Below, piece after piece: positions 44,950 through 52,786 of a DNA stretch of 57,710 bases. This stretch comes from Nostoc sp. NMS8. Lineage in GTDB: Bacteria > Cyanobacteriota > Cyanobacteriia > Cyanobacteriales > Nostocaceae. Position 1 is the stretch's first letter. Every line of letters begins with the position of its first letter. The notes beneath the pieces were generated by a model. The model saw only the letters and a list, made by a program, of their open reading frames with translations. It searched no databases and had not been told where the DNA came from. The translations under genes were made by a program, and so were the position numbers. The stretch covers positions 1-57,710 of the forward strand of contig NZ_JABXKK010000064.1 in the NCBI RefSeq assembly GCF_017115045.1, read 5' to 3'.

Positions 44950-46050
44950 ATGATTATCATACTTAAGAACGGTACACCTGTTGAAGAAATTACTCGGATT
45001 AGCCAAGAACTGAGTGAAACTTGGGGAGTCACGGTAGAAAAAAGCATTGGCACTCATAAAGTTGTGCTGGGATTAATTGGTGATACTACTAGCATCGATA
45101 AATTACAAGTTCAGGAATTTAGCCCTTGGATTGAGCAAGTATTACGGGTGCGACAACCTTTCAAGCGGGTAAGTCGAGAATTCCGAGATGGACAAGCCAG
45201 CGAAGTTGTTGTACCTACACCTAATGGTGATGTGTATTTCGGCGAACATCATCCGATCGCAGTGGTAGCTGGGCCTTGTTCTGTTGAAAATGAAGCAATG
45301 ATTGTCGAAACGGCAAAGCGAGTGAAGGCAGCAGGAGCAAAGTTTCTGCGTGGCGGAGCTTACAAACCTCGCACTTCACCTTATGCGTTTCAAGGTTATG
45401 GTGAAAGCGCTTTAGATTTATTAGCAGCAGCGCGGGAAGCTACTGGTTTGGGCATCGTCACAGAATTGATGGATGCTGCCGATTTATCAGCAGTGGCGAG
45501 AGTCGCTGACATCATCCAAATCGGAGCTAGGAATATGCACAACTTCTCGTTGCTGAAAAAGGTAGGCGCTCAAGATAAACCTGTGCTACTGAAACGGGGC
45601 ATGTCTGCCACAATTGACGAGTGGCTGATGGCGGCAGAATATATTATGGCATCAGGAAATCCAAATGTGATTCTTTGCGAACGGGGAATCAGAACCTTTG
45701 ATGGCAAATATGCCCGCAATACTTTAGATTTATCAGTGCTTCCGGTATTGCGATCGCTTACCCATTTACCGATTATGATTGATCCCAGTCATGGTACGGG
45801 TAGGTCTGAATATGTACCATCGATGGCAATGGCTGCGATCGCCGCTGGTACAGATGCCTTGATGATTGAAGTTCACCCCAATCCCGCAAAAGCTTTATCT
45901 GATGGGCCTCAATCTCTCACCCCTGATAAATTTGATCGCTTAGTTCAAGAAATGTCAATTCTGGGCAAAGTAGTTGAACGGTGGTCTACACCTGCATTTG
46001 ATCGCATTGGCGAAAGCCAGATTCTTCTCACGCCAGAACTCTCAAAATAG
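44950..46050 (+). CDS. aroG: DAHP synthase (3-deoxy-7-phosphoheptulonate synthase)
   Basis: A 366-residue type I-beta DAHP synthase, the first step of the shikimate pathway, joining phosphoenolpyruvate and erythrose 4-phosphate. An N-terminal ferredoxin-like/ACT-like segment (about 1-75) precedes the barrel. The metal ligands lie in VAGPCSVENEAM, MIDPSHGTGRSEY and MIEVHPNPAKA, and LRGGAYKPRTSPYAFQG gives the substrate-binding loop. It is the last gene of the scytonemin operon and would give the pathway its own entry point, possibly with separate feedback control through the N-terminal domain. The start is the ATG at 44950. The symbol follows the scytonemin literature. Confidence 0.94.
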   Translation: MIIILKNGTPVEEITRISQELSETWGVTVEKSIGTHKVVLGLIGDTTSIDKLQVQEFSPWIEQVLRVRQPFKRVSREFRDGQASEVVVPTPNGDVYFGEHHPIAVVAGPCSVENEAMIVETAKRVKAAGAKFLRGGAYKPRTSPYAFQGYGESALDLLAAAREATGLGIVTELMDAADLSAVARVADIIQIGARNMHNFSLLKKVGAQDKPVLLKRGMSATIDEWLMAAEYIMASGNPNVILCERGIRTFDGKYARNTLDLSVLPVLRSLTHLPIMIDPSHGTGRSEYVPSMAMAAIAAGTDALMIEVHPNPAKALSDGPQSLTPDKFDRLVQEMSILGKVVERWSTPAFDRIGESQILLTPELSK

Positions 46051-46411
46051 TAGATAAGCTAATCTGCATTTACAGCTATTTTCAGGTAAATCAACCACGC
46101 GGTAGGGGCACAGCATTGCTGTGTGTGTCCTTAGAGGTTGTTTGAAAAGTCCTATTGTAGGCATCAAAACGTTCTAGATCCCCCTAAATCCCCCTTCAAA
46201 AGGGGGACTTTAATTCCGATTTGGGGGGATCAACAAGTGCCTAAAATCACAGTCAAATACTTTTCAAACATCTTCTAACGACAGATGTGGTTCAAATACA
46301 TGAAAATTGATTCACGCCAAAATATAAACAAGGCTTGGTGATATCTTTTTTCTTCTAAAGCAGTTAAATAAGACCAGCAAAAACCCCTCTTGTTTTACTC
46401 AAAGTTTGGCT
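46051..46411. other. Downstream end of the scytonemin operon, repeat-rich
   Basis: A 361-base gap between convergent genes. It holds a MITE-like element (46134-46275), then a GATGTGGTTCAAATAC sequence related to the repeat near the broken P450. I see no gene and no clear intrinsic terminator with a U tract. Confidence 0.5.
46134..46275. mobile_element. MITE-like element, copy D (shorter)
   Basis: A 142-base copy in the orientation of copy B, with ends GAGGTTGTTTGAAAAGTCC and the complement of GAAGATGTTTGAAAAG. It lacks part of the G-rich internal arm. The flanks are TTA at the left (46131-46133) and TAA at the right (46276-46278), so the target site fits TNA. Confidence 0.7.
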
Positions 46412-46984
46412 CTATGACTCTATACGTTGCCAAACTAATTCAAAAACCTTTGAGACACCATTGCTCATAGTTGGAAGTGTCTTTAACGTGACTTGGTTCT
46501 CGAAGAGCCTGAAAGTACGAATTAAATCTGTACCGACTCGATTTGGAATAGATGCAATTTCTACGTGATGGGTAACAATATTGTCGCTTACACTATAGGT
46601 TCCAGCATACGCACTGAATGTAGAGAATGCTTGTGCGCGTTCTTCAATAAGTACTAAATCAAGCTCACTACTGAGTGGCGAGTGTATCTCTCCACTTAGT
46701 AGTGAGCGATCGCTCCTTGAAAAGATAACAAGTATCCGCCCTTCAGGTGTATAAGTGATGTAACCGATTGGACTGCTACCATACACTTGTTCCTCCGCAG
46801 TTCCGTCATCAAGTATTGCGCTCACTGACATGAGTTTCCAAGTCCCAAGCAAAGGATTATTTTCTGCCAACGATAAATCAGACATCACTAACCCCAATAT
46901 AATTAGCGCAAATTTCCCAATAGTAATTATTCTAACTATTAACTTTATACGGCTAACTTTCTTTTGCTCACCACAAGCGAACAA
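46412..46984 (-). CDS. Exported lipocalin-like domain protein
   Basis: A protein of up to 190 residues. A hydrophobic segment (IITIGKFALIILGLVMSDLS) near the N-terminus looks like a signal peptide. The rest resembles the lipocalin-like family: PLLGTWKLMSVSAILDDGT, GYITYTPEGRILVIFS and FSAYAGTYSVSDNIVTHHVE. These proteins bind or process small molecules, and no specific ligand can be named. The start is a TTG at 46984; a shorter ATG start at 46885 would lose the signal. It converges on the end of the scytonemin operon. Confidence 0.75.
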   Translation of the reverse strand: MFACGEQKKVSRIKLIVRIITIGKFALIILGLVMSDLSLAENNPLLGTWKLMSVSAILDDGTAEEQVYGSSPIGYITYTPEGRILVIFSRSDRSLLSGEIHSPLSSELDLVLIEERAQAFSTFSAYAGTYSVSDNIVTHHVEIASIPNRVGTDLIRTFRLFENQVTLKTLPTMSNGVSKVFELVWQRIES

Positions 46985-47318
46985 TACCCCACTGCGAATA
47001 TTTCAGCAGCAATTTCTTGATGGTGATTACAAGTGCCGGATCGTCATTCCAAGACTCTTGCAAAAAGTCAGAACCCACATTCTGCCCTAAATTCGCCGCA
47101 ATGCATGAGTTTCTGCATACGTTCTGGCCGAATCTTTGACCTCGCTACAATCGCCTCACTCGACCATTTTTCAGGATAGATATCAGATTTAAGAGTTTAA
47201 AAAACGGTAGATTGATAACTTGGTATTAGGCGATCGCGGTTAAGAGCGTTGGAGTTTCTGCTGTGATGTCGGCAAAATTTGAGATAAGCTCAATGTAGCG
47301 TTCAGACATGAGTGGGTT
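46985..47318 (-). pseudogene. Possible degraded gene upstream of the sugar-binding protein
   Basis: On the minus strand a short frame starts MSERYIELISNFADI at about 47309 and stops after 27 codons. A second frame (residues YPEKWSSEAIVARSKIRPER) lies near 47170-47060 and also ends early. Both look like real protein sequence, but I do not recognise the family. They may be remnants of one gene broken by stops. Confidence 0.25.
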
Positions 47319-48320
47319 ATGAAGAATAAAACCTGTTTTGGATGCTCAGGTATCGGAGCCTATATGCCAAAGTTCTTGGTATTTAGCGCCTACGCTGTGA
47401 TTGCTGTTTCAGCTTTCTCGCTGTCTGGTTGTATACGCGAGAAAACAAAAAAAATTGTCGGATTTTCGCAGACGGAGAACATCGGCCCGTGGCGCATTGC
47501 CGAAACGAACAGCATTAAGGAGGAGGCCGCCAAGCGTAAGAAAACTTATGATTTTCTGATGACGGATGCTCAGGGGCAGACATCGAAGCAATTTGCCGAC
47601 ATTGAGGATCTAATTGCACGACAAGTTGATGTAATATTTCTTGCACCACGTGAGTATGAGGGTCTTACACCCGCCCTGGAAGCAGCAAGAGTGGCAAAAA
47701 TATCGGTTTTTCTCATCGACCGTGAAGCGGCGGGAAGACCAGGGGAACATTTTGTCAGCTTTCTGGGGTCGGATTTTATTGCCCAAGGCCGCCGCGTTGG
47801 TGAATGGCTGGCTAAGGCAAGCAATGGCAAGGCATCCATCGTGGAACTTACCGGAACAGCCGGTTCATCGGTTGCAATTGATCGGGCTAAGGGGTTTCGT
47901 AATGCGATCGCCAGTTATCCCAACATGAAAATCATCGCCACGCAAACGGCGGATTTTTCGCGGGCTGCGGCAGTGCGTGTAATGGAAAACATCATCCAGG
48001 CGAAGGGTTCCGACATCACCGCAGTGTATGCTCACAACGACGAAATGGCATTGGGTGCGATCCAGGCTCTCAAATCCGCAGGTATGAAGCCTGGCAAAGA
48101 TGTAATGGTTGGTTCAATCGATGGACAGAAAGCCGCGCTTGAGGCGATAATTCGTGGTGAGCTTGGCGTGAGTGTCGAGTCGAACCCGCGTTTTGGCTCA
48201 CTTGTTTTCGCCACGATGGAAGAGTATTTTGCTGGTAAGAAAATTCCTCCTAGAATCATTCTTAAGGACAGACTCTTTGACGTGACTAACGCTAAGGATT
48301 TTGTAGATGAAGCATACTAA
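47319..48320 (+). CDS. Sugar ABC transporter substrate-binding lipoprotein (YtfQ-like)
   Basis: A 333-residue periplasmic-binding protein of the ribose/galactofuranose class. An N-terminal hydrophobic segment ends in FSLSGC, a lipobox. The mature part reads IVGFSQTENIGPWRIAETNS, VDVIFLAPREYEGLTPAL, VFLIDREAAG and AVYAHNDEMALGAIQALKSA, which agree with YtfQ-type galactofuranose-binding proteins. Two starts are possible: the ATG at 47319 and the ATG at 47364 (MPKFLVFSA), which gives a normal lipoprotein signal. Its partner ATPase and permeases follow after a 971-base gap filled with repeats. The sugar is inferred. Confidence 0.85.
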   Translation: MKNKTCFGCSGIGAYMPKFLVFSAYAVIAVSAFSLSGCIREKTKKIVGFSQTENIGPWRIAETNSIKEEAAKRKKTYDFLMTDAQGQTSKQFADIEDLIARQVDVIFLAPREYEGLTPALEAARVAKISVFLIDREAAGRPGEHFVSFLGSDFIAQGRRVGEWLAKASNGKASIVELTGTAGSSVAIDRAKGFRNAIASYPNMKIIATQTADFSRAAAVRVMENIIQAKGSDITAVYAHNDEMALGAIQALKSAGMKPGKDVMVGSIDGQKAALEAIIRGELGVSVESNPRFGSLVFATMEEYFAGKKIPPRIILKDRLFDVTNAKDFVDEAY

Positions 48321-48506
48321 TACCAATTCGTAATTTGTAATTAAGAAAGTTTTAAAGATTTGTAGCGACTGTTTTAAAAGTCAAGCGACACCGAACAGCC
48401 CATCGTAGACATCGCTTTGTTTGTGGAGATTTATGAAAGCGATGCCTGTGGCGGGCTGTTTGGTGTCACACCTCTGTACTTGATTGCGGTGCGACAAAGT
48501 TTGAAG

Positions 48507-48695
48507 TACTCCAACACGACTTTCAAGTACTTCAACACGACTTTTAAGTACCTCAACACAACTTTTAAGTACCTCAACACAACTTTCAAGTACCTCAACA
48601 CGACTTTTAAGTACCTCAACACAACTTTCAAGTATTTCAACACGACTTTCAAGTACTTCAACACGACTTTCAAGTACTTCAACATGACTTCGAGG
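48507..48695. repeat. 21-bp tandem array, 9 units
   Basis: Nine 21-base units of the type TACTTCAACACGACTTTCAAG with variation at a few positions. On the minus strand the units read as heptads such as RVEVLES and CVEVLKS, with V and L at coiled-coil spacing, in a frame open from 48830 to 48381. The sequence is unrelated to the 39788 array, but the period is the same. Confidence 0.95.
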
Positions 48696-48781
48696 TATCT
48701 GTTGCTTATATAACAGTCCTAAATCATTTGTGAGAATTTGAGATCGTTTTAACCCCCCTGTAGTCGCCCCGATGCTTTGGG

Positions 48782-49037
48782 CTACGGTGTACACACAAGT
48801 CGTAAAATTCCACCTGACACTTGGTTTCATCCTCTAGCTCTGGGCTGTTGGATTGCTCCGGGAAGCCCGTCATTGCGTTCGCGCAGCGTCTCGTAGAGAG
48901 GAGGAACGACGAAGCAATCACTTTAACCACAGGATTATGTGATTACTTCGCTCCGTTATCACTGCGCTCGTAATGACAATTTAAGGGGTCTATAACGCCT
49001 GAAACCCTTTCAGATATTACTTGTGTGTACACCGTAG
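48782..49037. mobile_element. Inverted-repeat element with 19-bp perfect ends
   Basis: CTACGGTGTACACACAAGT (48782-48800) has its exact complement at 49019-49037. The ends are related to those of the element at 40963-41106, so they are members of one family. The interior includes GCAGCGTCTCGTAGAGAGG and short GAAGCAATCAC words typical of Nostoc spacers, and no coding sequence. Confidence 0.8.
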
Positions 49038-49291
49038 GATGCTTTGGGGGGAAGGTCTACTACTGTTTCTAAGATACAAGGCCGGGTTGAACTTTAGTGT
49101 TACCCAACATTTCCAGGGCTACACATTTTTATTTTTTAGCGTTAACCAAGCAGTATTGGTTCTCACCCTAAAATAAAAAAAAGATAACCTGGAAATATCC
49201 TGAGCTTCCATGATGGACATAAAAACATTACTATAGTGCGAAGTGAAAGATCTCCACTATCGGCAATTAAGACAAAAACTAGGTAAAGCCT

Positions 49292-50878
49292 ATGAATCAG
49301 GCGGCTAGAAATGTCCTGTGCATGACGGGTATAAAAAAAAGTTTTTCTGGTGTGTCAGCGCTCTGGGATGTGGATTTTGAACTGAAGGCAGGCGAGATTC
49401 ATGCACTGGTCGGAGAGAATGGCGCTGGCAAATCGACGCTCATCAAGATTATAACGGGGGCTTATCGACGGGACTCAGGTGTTATAGAGTACGACCAGAA
49501 AACCGTTGCATTCCAGAACCCGACCGAAGCGCAGGCAGCAGGCATTGTAGCTGTCTACCAAGAGATCCAGCTTGTGGATTTCCGAACTGTTGCCGAGAAT
49601 ATTTTTCTTGGCAGGGAACCGCATCGCTTCGGCATCATTGATAGACGGGCGATGAACGCTAGGGCGACCCATATCCTAAAGCGTCTGGGGTTGCATATCG
49701 ATCCGCACTCAGTGGTTGGGTCGCTGAATATTGCCCATCGCCAGATGGTAGCGATCGCCCGCGCTATATCCTTTGGGGCGCGGGTGCTGATCCTTGATGA
49801 ACCTACGAGTTCGCTGACGAAAACTGAAGTTTCTGTTCTTTTTGATGTCATGCGGCGGCTCAAGTCGGAAGGGACATCCATCGTCTACGTCAGCCACCGT
49901 TTTGAAGAACTTTATGCCGTGTGCGATCGCGTGACAGTATTGCGTGATGGGTGCAACATTGTGACGCGATCACTATCTACGCTCACTCGTCTGGAACTCG
50001 TTTGTTTTATGCTAGGTCGTAAACCCGAAGAGGTGAGCCAAGGAGTCACGGCGTTCTCAGGACAGTCGCAAAACACGCTAAATCAGCCAGTGCTACTCCA
50101 AGCGGAAGCTCTCAAATATAAAAAATGGCTTAATGGTGTTTCCATTGAAATGCGGCATGGCGAAATCGTTGGGCTTGCGGGTTTGCTCGGTTCTGGTCGT
50201 AGTGAAACGGTGCGTGCCTTGTTCGGGGCTGAACCTCTTGAGGGTGGAACTGTAAAACTCGAAGGTAGTCTTTTATCTCTGCGCGATCCTCATGATGCGA
50301 TCGCTGCTGGCATAGCTTTCCTTTCAGAGGATCGCAAGGCGGACGGCATCATCCCTGAGCTTTCGGTGCGCGAAAACCTTACTCTTGCTGCCCTACCGAA
50401 CCTTACACAATGGGGCATCGTTTCCAGAAAACAACAGAACGAACTTGTAGAGCGTTTCATGCAACGTCTTAACATCAAAGCCGCCAGCGCCGAGCAGAAG
50501 ATCCACGAACTATCGGGCGGCAATCAGCAGAAAGTGCTTCTGGCACGATGGCTGTGCAAGAATACAAAACTTCTTCTCCTCGATGAGCCAACTCGTGGTG
50601 TTGATGTTGGTGCAAAGCGCGAGATCCAGCAGCTAATCGCTGAACTAGCAGAGCAAGGGCTGGGAGTTCTGATGATTTCATCGGAAGTGGAAGAGTTAGT
50701 TGAAGGCTCGCAACGTGTAGTCGTCCTGCGTGACGGGCAGTCAATCGCGGAACTCAGTGGCGAACAGAAGAACATAAAGGCAATTCTGCACGCAATGGCA
50801 GAAGGTGCAGATCGTCAGGAAGCCGTCGGTGGACAATCCCAAACAGAGCAAAACCCAAATGAAGAGCAAGAAGCGTGA
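49292..50878 (+). CDS. Sugar ABC transporter ATPase (RbsA/YtfR-like, two domains)
   Basis: A 528-residue protein with two ABC ATPase domains in tandem. The first has the Walker A GENGAGKSTLIKI, signature region NIAHRQMVAIARA and Walker B VLILDEPTSS. The second has a degenerate Walker A (LLGSGRSETVRALFG) and ELSGGNQQKVLLARWL with LLLDEPTRGVD. This is the standard plan of carbohydrate uptake class 2 (RbsA/MglA/YtfR). It would power import of a pentose or galactofuranose-like sugar. It overlaps the following permease gene by 20 bases, so those genes are co-translated. The start is the ATG at 49292. Confidence 0.95.
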   Translation: MNQAARNVLCMTGIKKSFSGVSALWDVDFELKAGEIHALVGENGAGKSTLIKIITGAYRRDSGVIEYDQKTVAFQNPTEAQAAGIVAVYQEIQLVDFRTVAENIFLGREPHRFGIIDRRAMNARATHILKRLGLHIDPHSVVGSLNIAHRQMVAIARAISFGARVLILDEPTSSLTKTEVSVLFDVMRRLKSEGTSIVYVSHRFEELYAVCDRVTVLRDGCNIVTRSLSTLTRLELVCFMLGRKPEEVSQGVTAFSGQSQNTLNQPVLLQAEALKYKKWLNGVSIEMRHGEIVGLAGLLGSGRSETVRALFGAEPLEGGTVKLEGSLLSLRDPHDAIAAGIAFLSEDRKADGIIPELSVRENLTLAALPNLTQWGIVSRKQQNELVERFMQRLNIKAASAEQKIHELSGGNQQKVLLARWLCKNTKLLLLDEPTRGVDVGAKREIQQLIAELAEQGLGVLMISSEVEELVEGSQRVVVLRDGQSIAELSGEQKNIKAILHAMAEGADRQEAVGGQSQTEQNPNEEQEA

Positions 50879-51806
50879 TCGGGGTTGGGGAAACCTGTGG
50901 AATCCAAACTTCGGTGCATTTGCGGCACTCCTAATTCTCTATGTTGCGAACGCCGTCTTTACTCCGCGTTTCGCAACAGTTAGCAACACATTAAATATGT
51001 TGCTCCAAGTATCCACAACAATGTTGATTGCCGTTGGCATGACCTTTGTCATTGCCTCCCGTGGCATCGACCTGACGGTTGGCTCTACTATGGCATTGGT
51101 TTCAGTCATTGTGGCATTGCTGATTAAGTATGGGATGACTGTTGCCATCTTGTTCGCTTTGAGCGCGGCTCTGTTGGTTGGTTTTATCAATGGCTTTCTG
51201 ATCTCGCATCTGAAACTTGATGCCTTAATTACCACCTTGGCGGCTTTGATCTTATGGCGTGGGATTGCTCAGGTTATCGGGGACGGTAAGCTTGTTCCCT
51301 TCGTCAATCCGACATTTGAAGCACTGGGAAAGGGTTATCTCGGTTCTATACCAATTCAAGTTGTCATTGCGGCAGTAGCGATCGCGGCAGCTTTTTTCTG
51401 TATCCGCTCTACGCTTTTCGGTCGTCATATCGTTGCAGTCGGCGGCAATGAGGAGGCTGCACGGCTTGCGGGTATCCGTGCGGAGCGTGTGAAATATATA
51501 GTCTATATAATTAGTGCCCTGCTTGCCGGGTTAGCCGGACTTATCGAAACAGCGAGGCTGGGCATGGGCGATCCGAGCAAGGTCGGTGTCAACGCGGAAT
51601 TTGATGCGATCGCGGCTGTTGTTCTTGGCGGTACACCTTTCTCCGGTGGTCGGGCAAATATACTCGGCACTGTTGTCGGAGCCTTGCTTATGCAGGTGAT
51701 TTCCACAAGTTTCAATATGCTCCTAATTCCCTTTACCTGGTCATTAGTTTTGAAATCTGTAATCATTCTTTTCGCCATTTTTTTGCAGCGACCGAGGGAG
51801 GTTTAA
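50859..51806 (+). CDS. Sugar ABC transporter permease (YtfT-like)
   Basis: A ~315-residue inner-membrane permease of the RbsC class with 8-10 hydrophobic helices. Signatures include GMTFVIASRGIDLTVGSTMA, LITTLAALILWRGIAQ, AVGGNEEAARLAGIRAERVK and FDAIAAVVLGGTPFSGGRAN. The ATG at 50859 (MKSKKRDRGWG) is preferred over an upstream in-frame codon because it gives the normal short cytoplasmic N-terminus, and it overlaps the ATPase stop by 20 bases. Confidence 0.92.
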   Translation: MKSKKRDRGWGNLWNPNFGAFAALLILYVANAVFTPRFATVSNTLNMLLQVSTTMLIAVGMTFVIASRGIDLTVGSTMALVSVIVALLIKYGMTVAILFALSAALLVGFINGFLISHLKLDALITTLAALILWRGIAQVIGDGKLVPFVNPTFEALGKGYLGSIPIQVVIAAVAIAAAFFCIRSTLFGRHIVAVGGNEEAARLAGIRAERVKYIVYIISALLAGLAGLIETARLGMGDPSKVGVNAEFDAIAAVVLGGTPFSGGRANILGTVVGALLMQVISTSFNMLLIPFTWSLVLKSVIILFAIFLQRPREV

Positions 51807-51812
51807 CGCGTC

Positions 51813-52784
51813 ATGGCTGCCACAAAGTCTCTTGCGCTTGCGGGTTTGCGGCGTTTTGCCAAGCTCATCACCTCCCAGGGCGTGCTGCTCATGCTCCTTA
51901 GTTTGGCTATTTTCGCATCGTTTCGTTATGAAACCTTCTTAACACCTCTTAATCTTATGAACATCATGCGACAGAACAGTATGCTGGCGATCGTGGCGCT
52001 GGGCATGACTGTCGTGATTTTGAGTGGGGGAATCGATCTGTCCGTGGGTTCCCTGGTTGCTCTAGGCGGTGTTGTCGCCGCAATGCTTGCCAAAGAAGGA
52101 AGTTTCGTGGCGATCGCCGGCGGCATTGCTAGCACCACGTTGCTCGGTGTAGTCAATGGTCTTCTCGTGTCTCGCGCACGGCTTCAGCCGTTCGTTGTTA
52201 CCTTATTCACTGCTAGCGCTGCACGCGGGCTGGCGTTGAGCATCACGGAGGAAAAGTCCGTTGCCGTACCTTCAGCAGCATCGGGATTTGTTTGGCTGGG
52301 TAGAGGGTTTATTGGTTGGATTCCTGTACCCGTGCTGATAGTTGCACTCTTATATTTTGCAGCTTGGTTTATGCTGCACAGAAGCCGATTAGGTTTGCAC
52401 ATATTCGCTATTGGCAACAACGAGGAAGCCTCCCGACTCATGGGTGTGAACCCAAACCAAGTAAAGCTAGCAGTCTACACCTTTAGCGGTTTACTTTCAG
52501 GGCTTGCTGGTATTATTCTCGCAGGTCGTCTAGGAGCGGGTCAGCCTGTGGCTGCCTTTGGCTGGGAAACAGATGCGATCGCCGCCACCGTTATGGGAGG
52601 AACATTTCTCGCAGGGGGTCAGGGGAGCGTGTTTCCGACGCTAGTTGGTGTACTTTTACTAGGAATGATGTACAACCTTTTAAATCTTGAAGGAACCATT
52701 ACTCCTTGGTGGCAGCTCGTACTCCGTGGTGCCTTCTTACTTTTGGTTGTGCTTTTTCAGCAGCGTATTGTGCAGAGGGGCTGA
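51813..52784 (+). CDS. Sugar ABC transporter permease (YjfF-like)
   Basis: A 323-residue second permease of the same class: GMTVVILSGGIDLSVGSLVA, PFVVTLFTASAARGLAL, AIGNNEEASRLMGVNPNQVK and TDAIAATVMGGTFLAGGQGS. Two different permease subunits next to each other, with a YtfQ-like binding protein, are the YtfT-YjfF arrangement of the galactofuranose importer. It starts six bases after the YtfT-like stop. It ends two bases from the stop of the convergent alpha/beta hydrolase gene. Confidence 0.92.
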   Translation: MAATKSLALAGLRRFAKLITSQGVLLMLLSLAIFASFRYETFLTPLNLMNIMRQNSMLAIVALGMTVVILSGGIDLSVGSLVALGGVVAAMLAKEGSFVAIAGGIASTTLLGVVNGLLVSRARLQPFVVTLFTASAARGLALSITEEKSVAVPSAASGFVWLGRGFIGWIPVPVLIVALLYFAAWFMLHRSRLGLHIFAIGNNEEASRLMGVNPNQVKLAVYTFSGLLSGLAGIILAGRLGAGQPVAAFGWETDAIAATVMGGTFLAGGQGSVFPTLVGVLLLGMMYNLLNLEGTITPWWQLVLRGAFLLLVVLFQQRIVQRG

Positions 52785-52786
52785 GT

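Larger units (their letters stand above)
48321..49291. other. Repeat-filled gap between the binding-protein and ATPase genes
   Basis: 971 bases within what looks like one transporter operon. It holds a 9-unit 21-bp array (48507-48695), a 256-base inverted-repeat element (48782-49037), and DNA before the ATPase gene with no recognisable gene. Frames through the array are open on both strands but look like by-products of the repeat. Confidence 0.6.

Noticed and set aside
48417..48713. Plus-strand frame through the second array (YFNTTFK units)
   Set aside because: A by-product of the 21-bp period; no start signal or family support.
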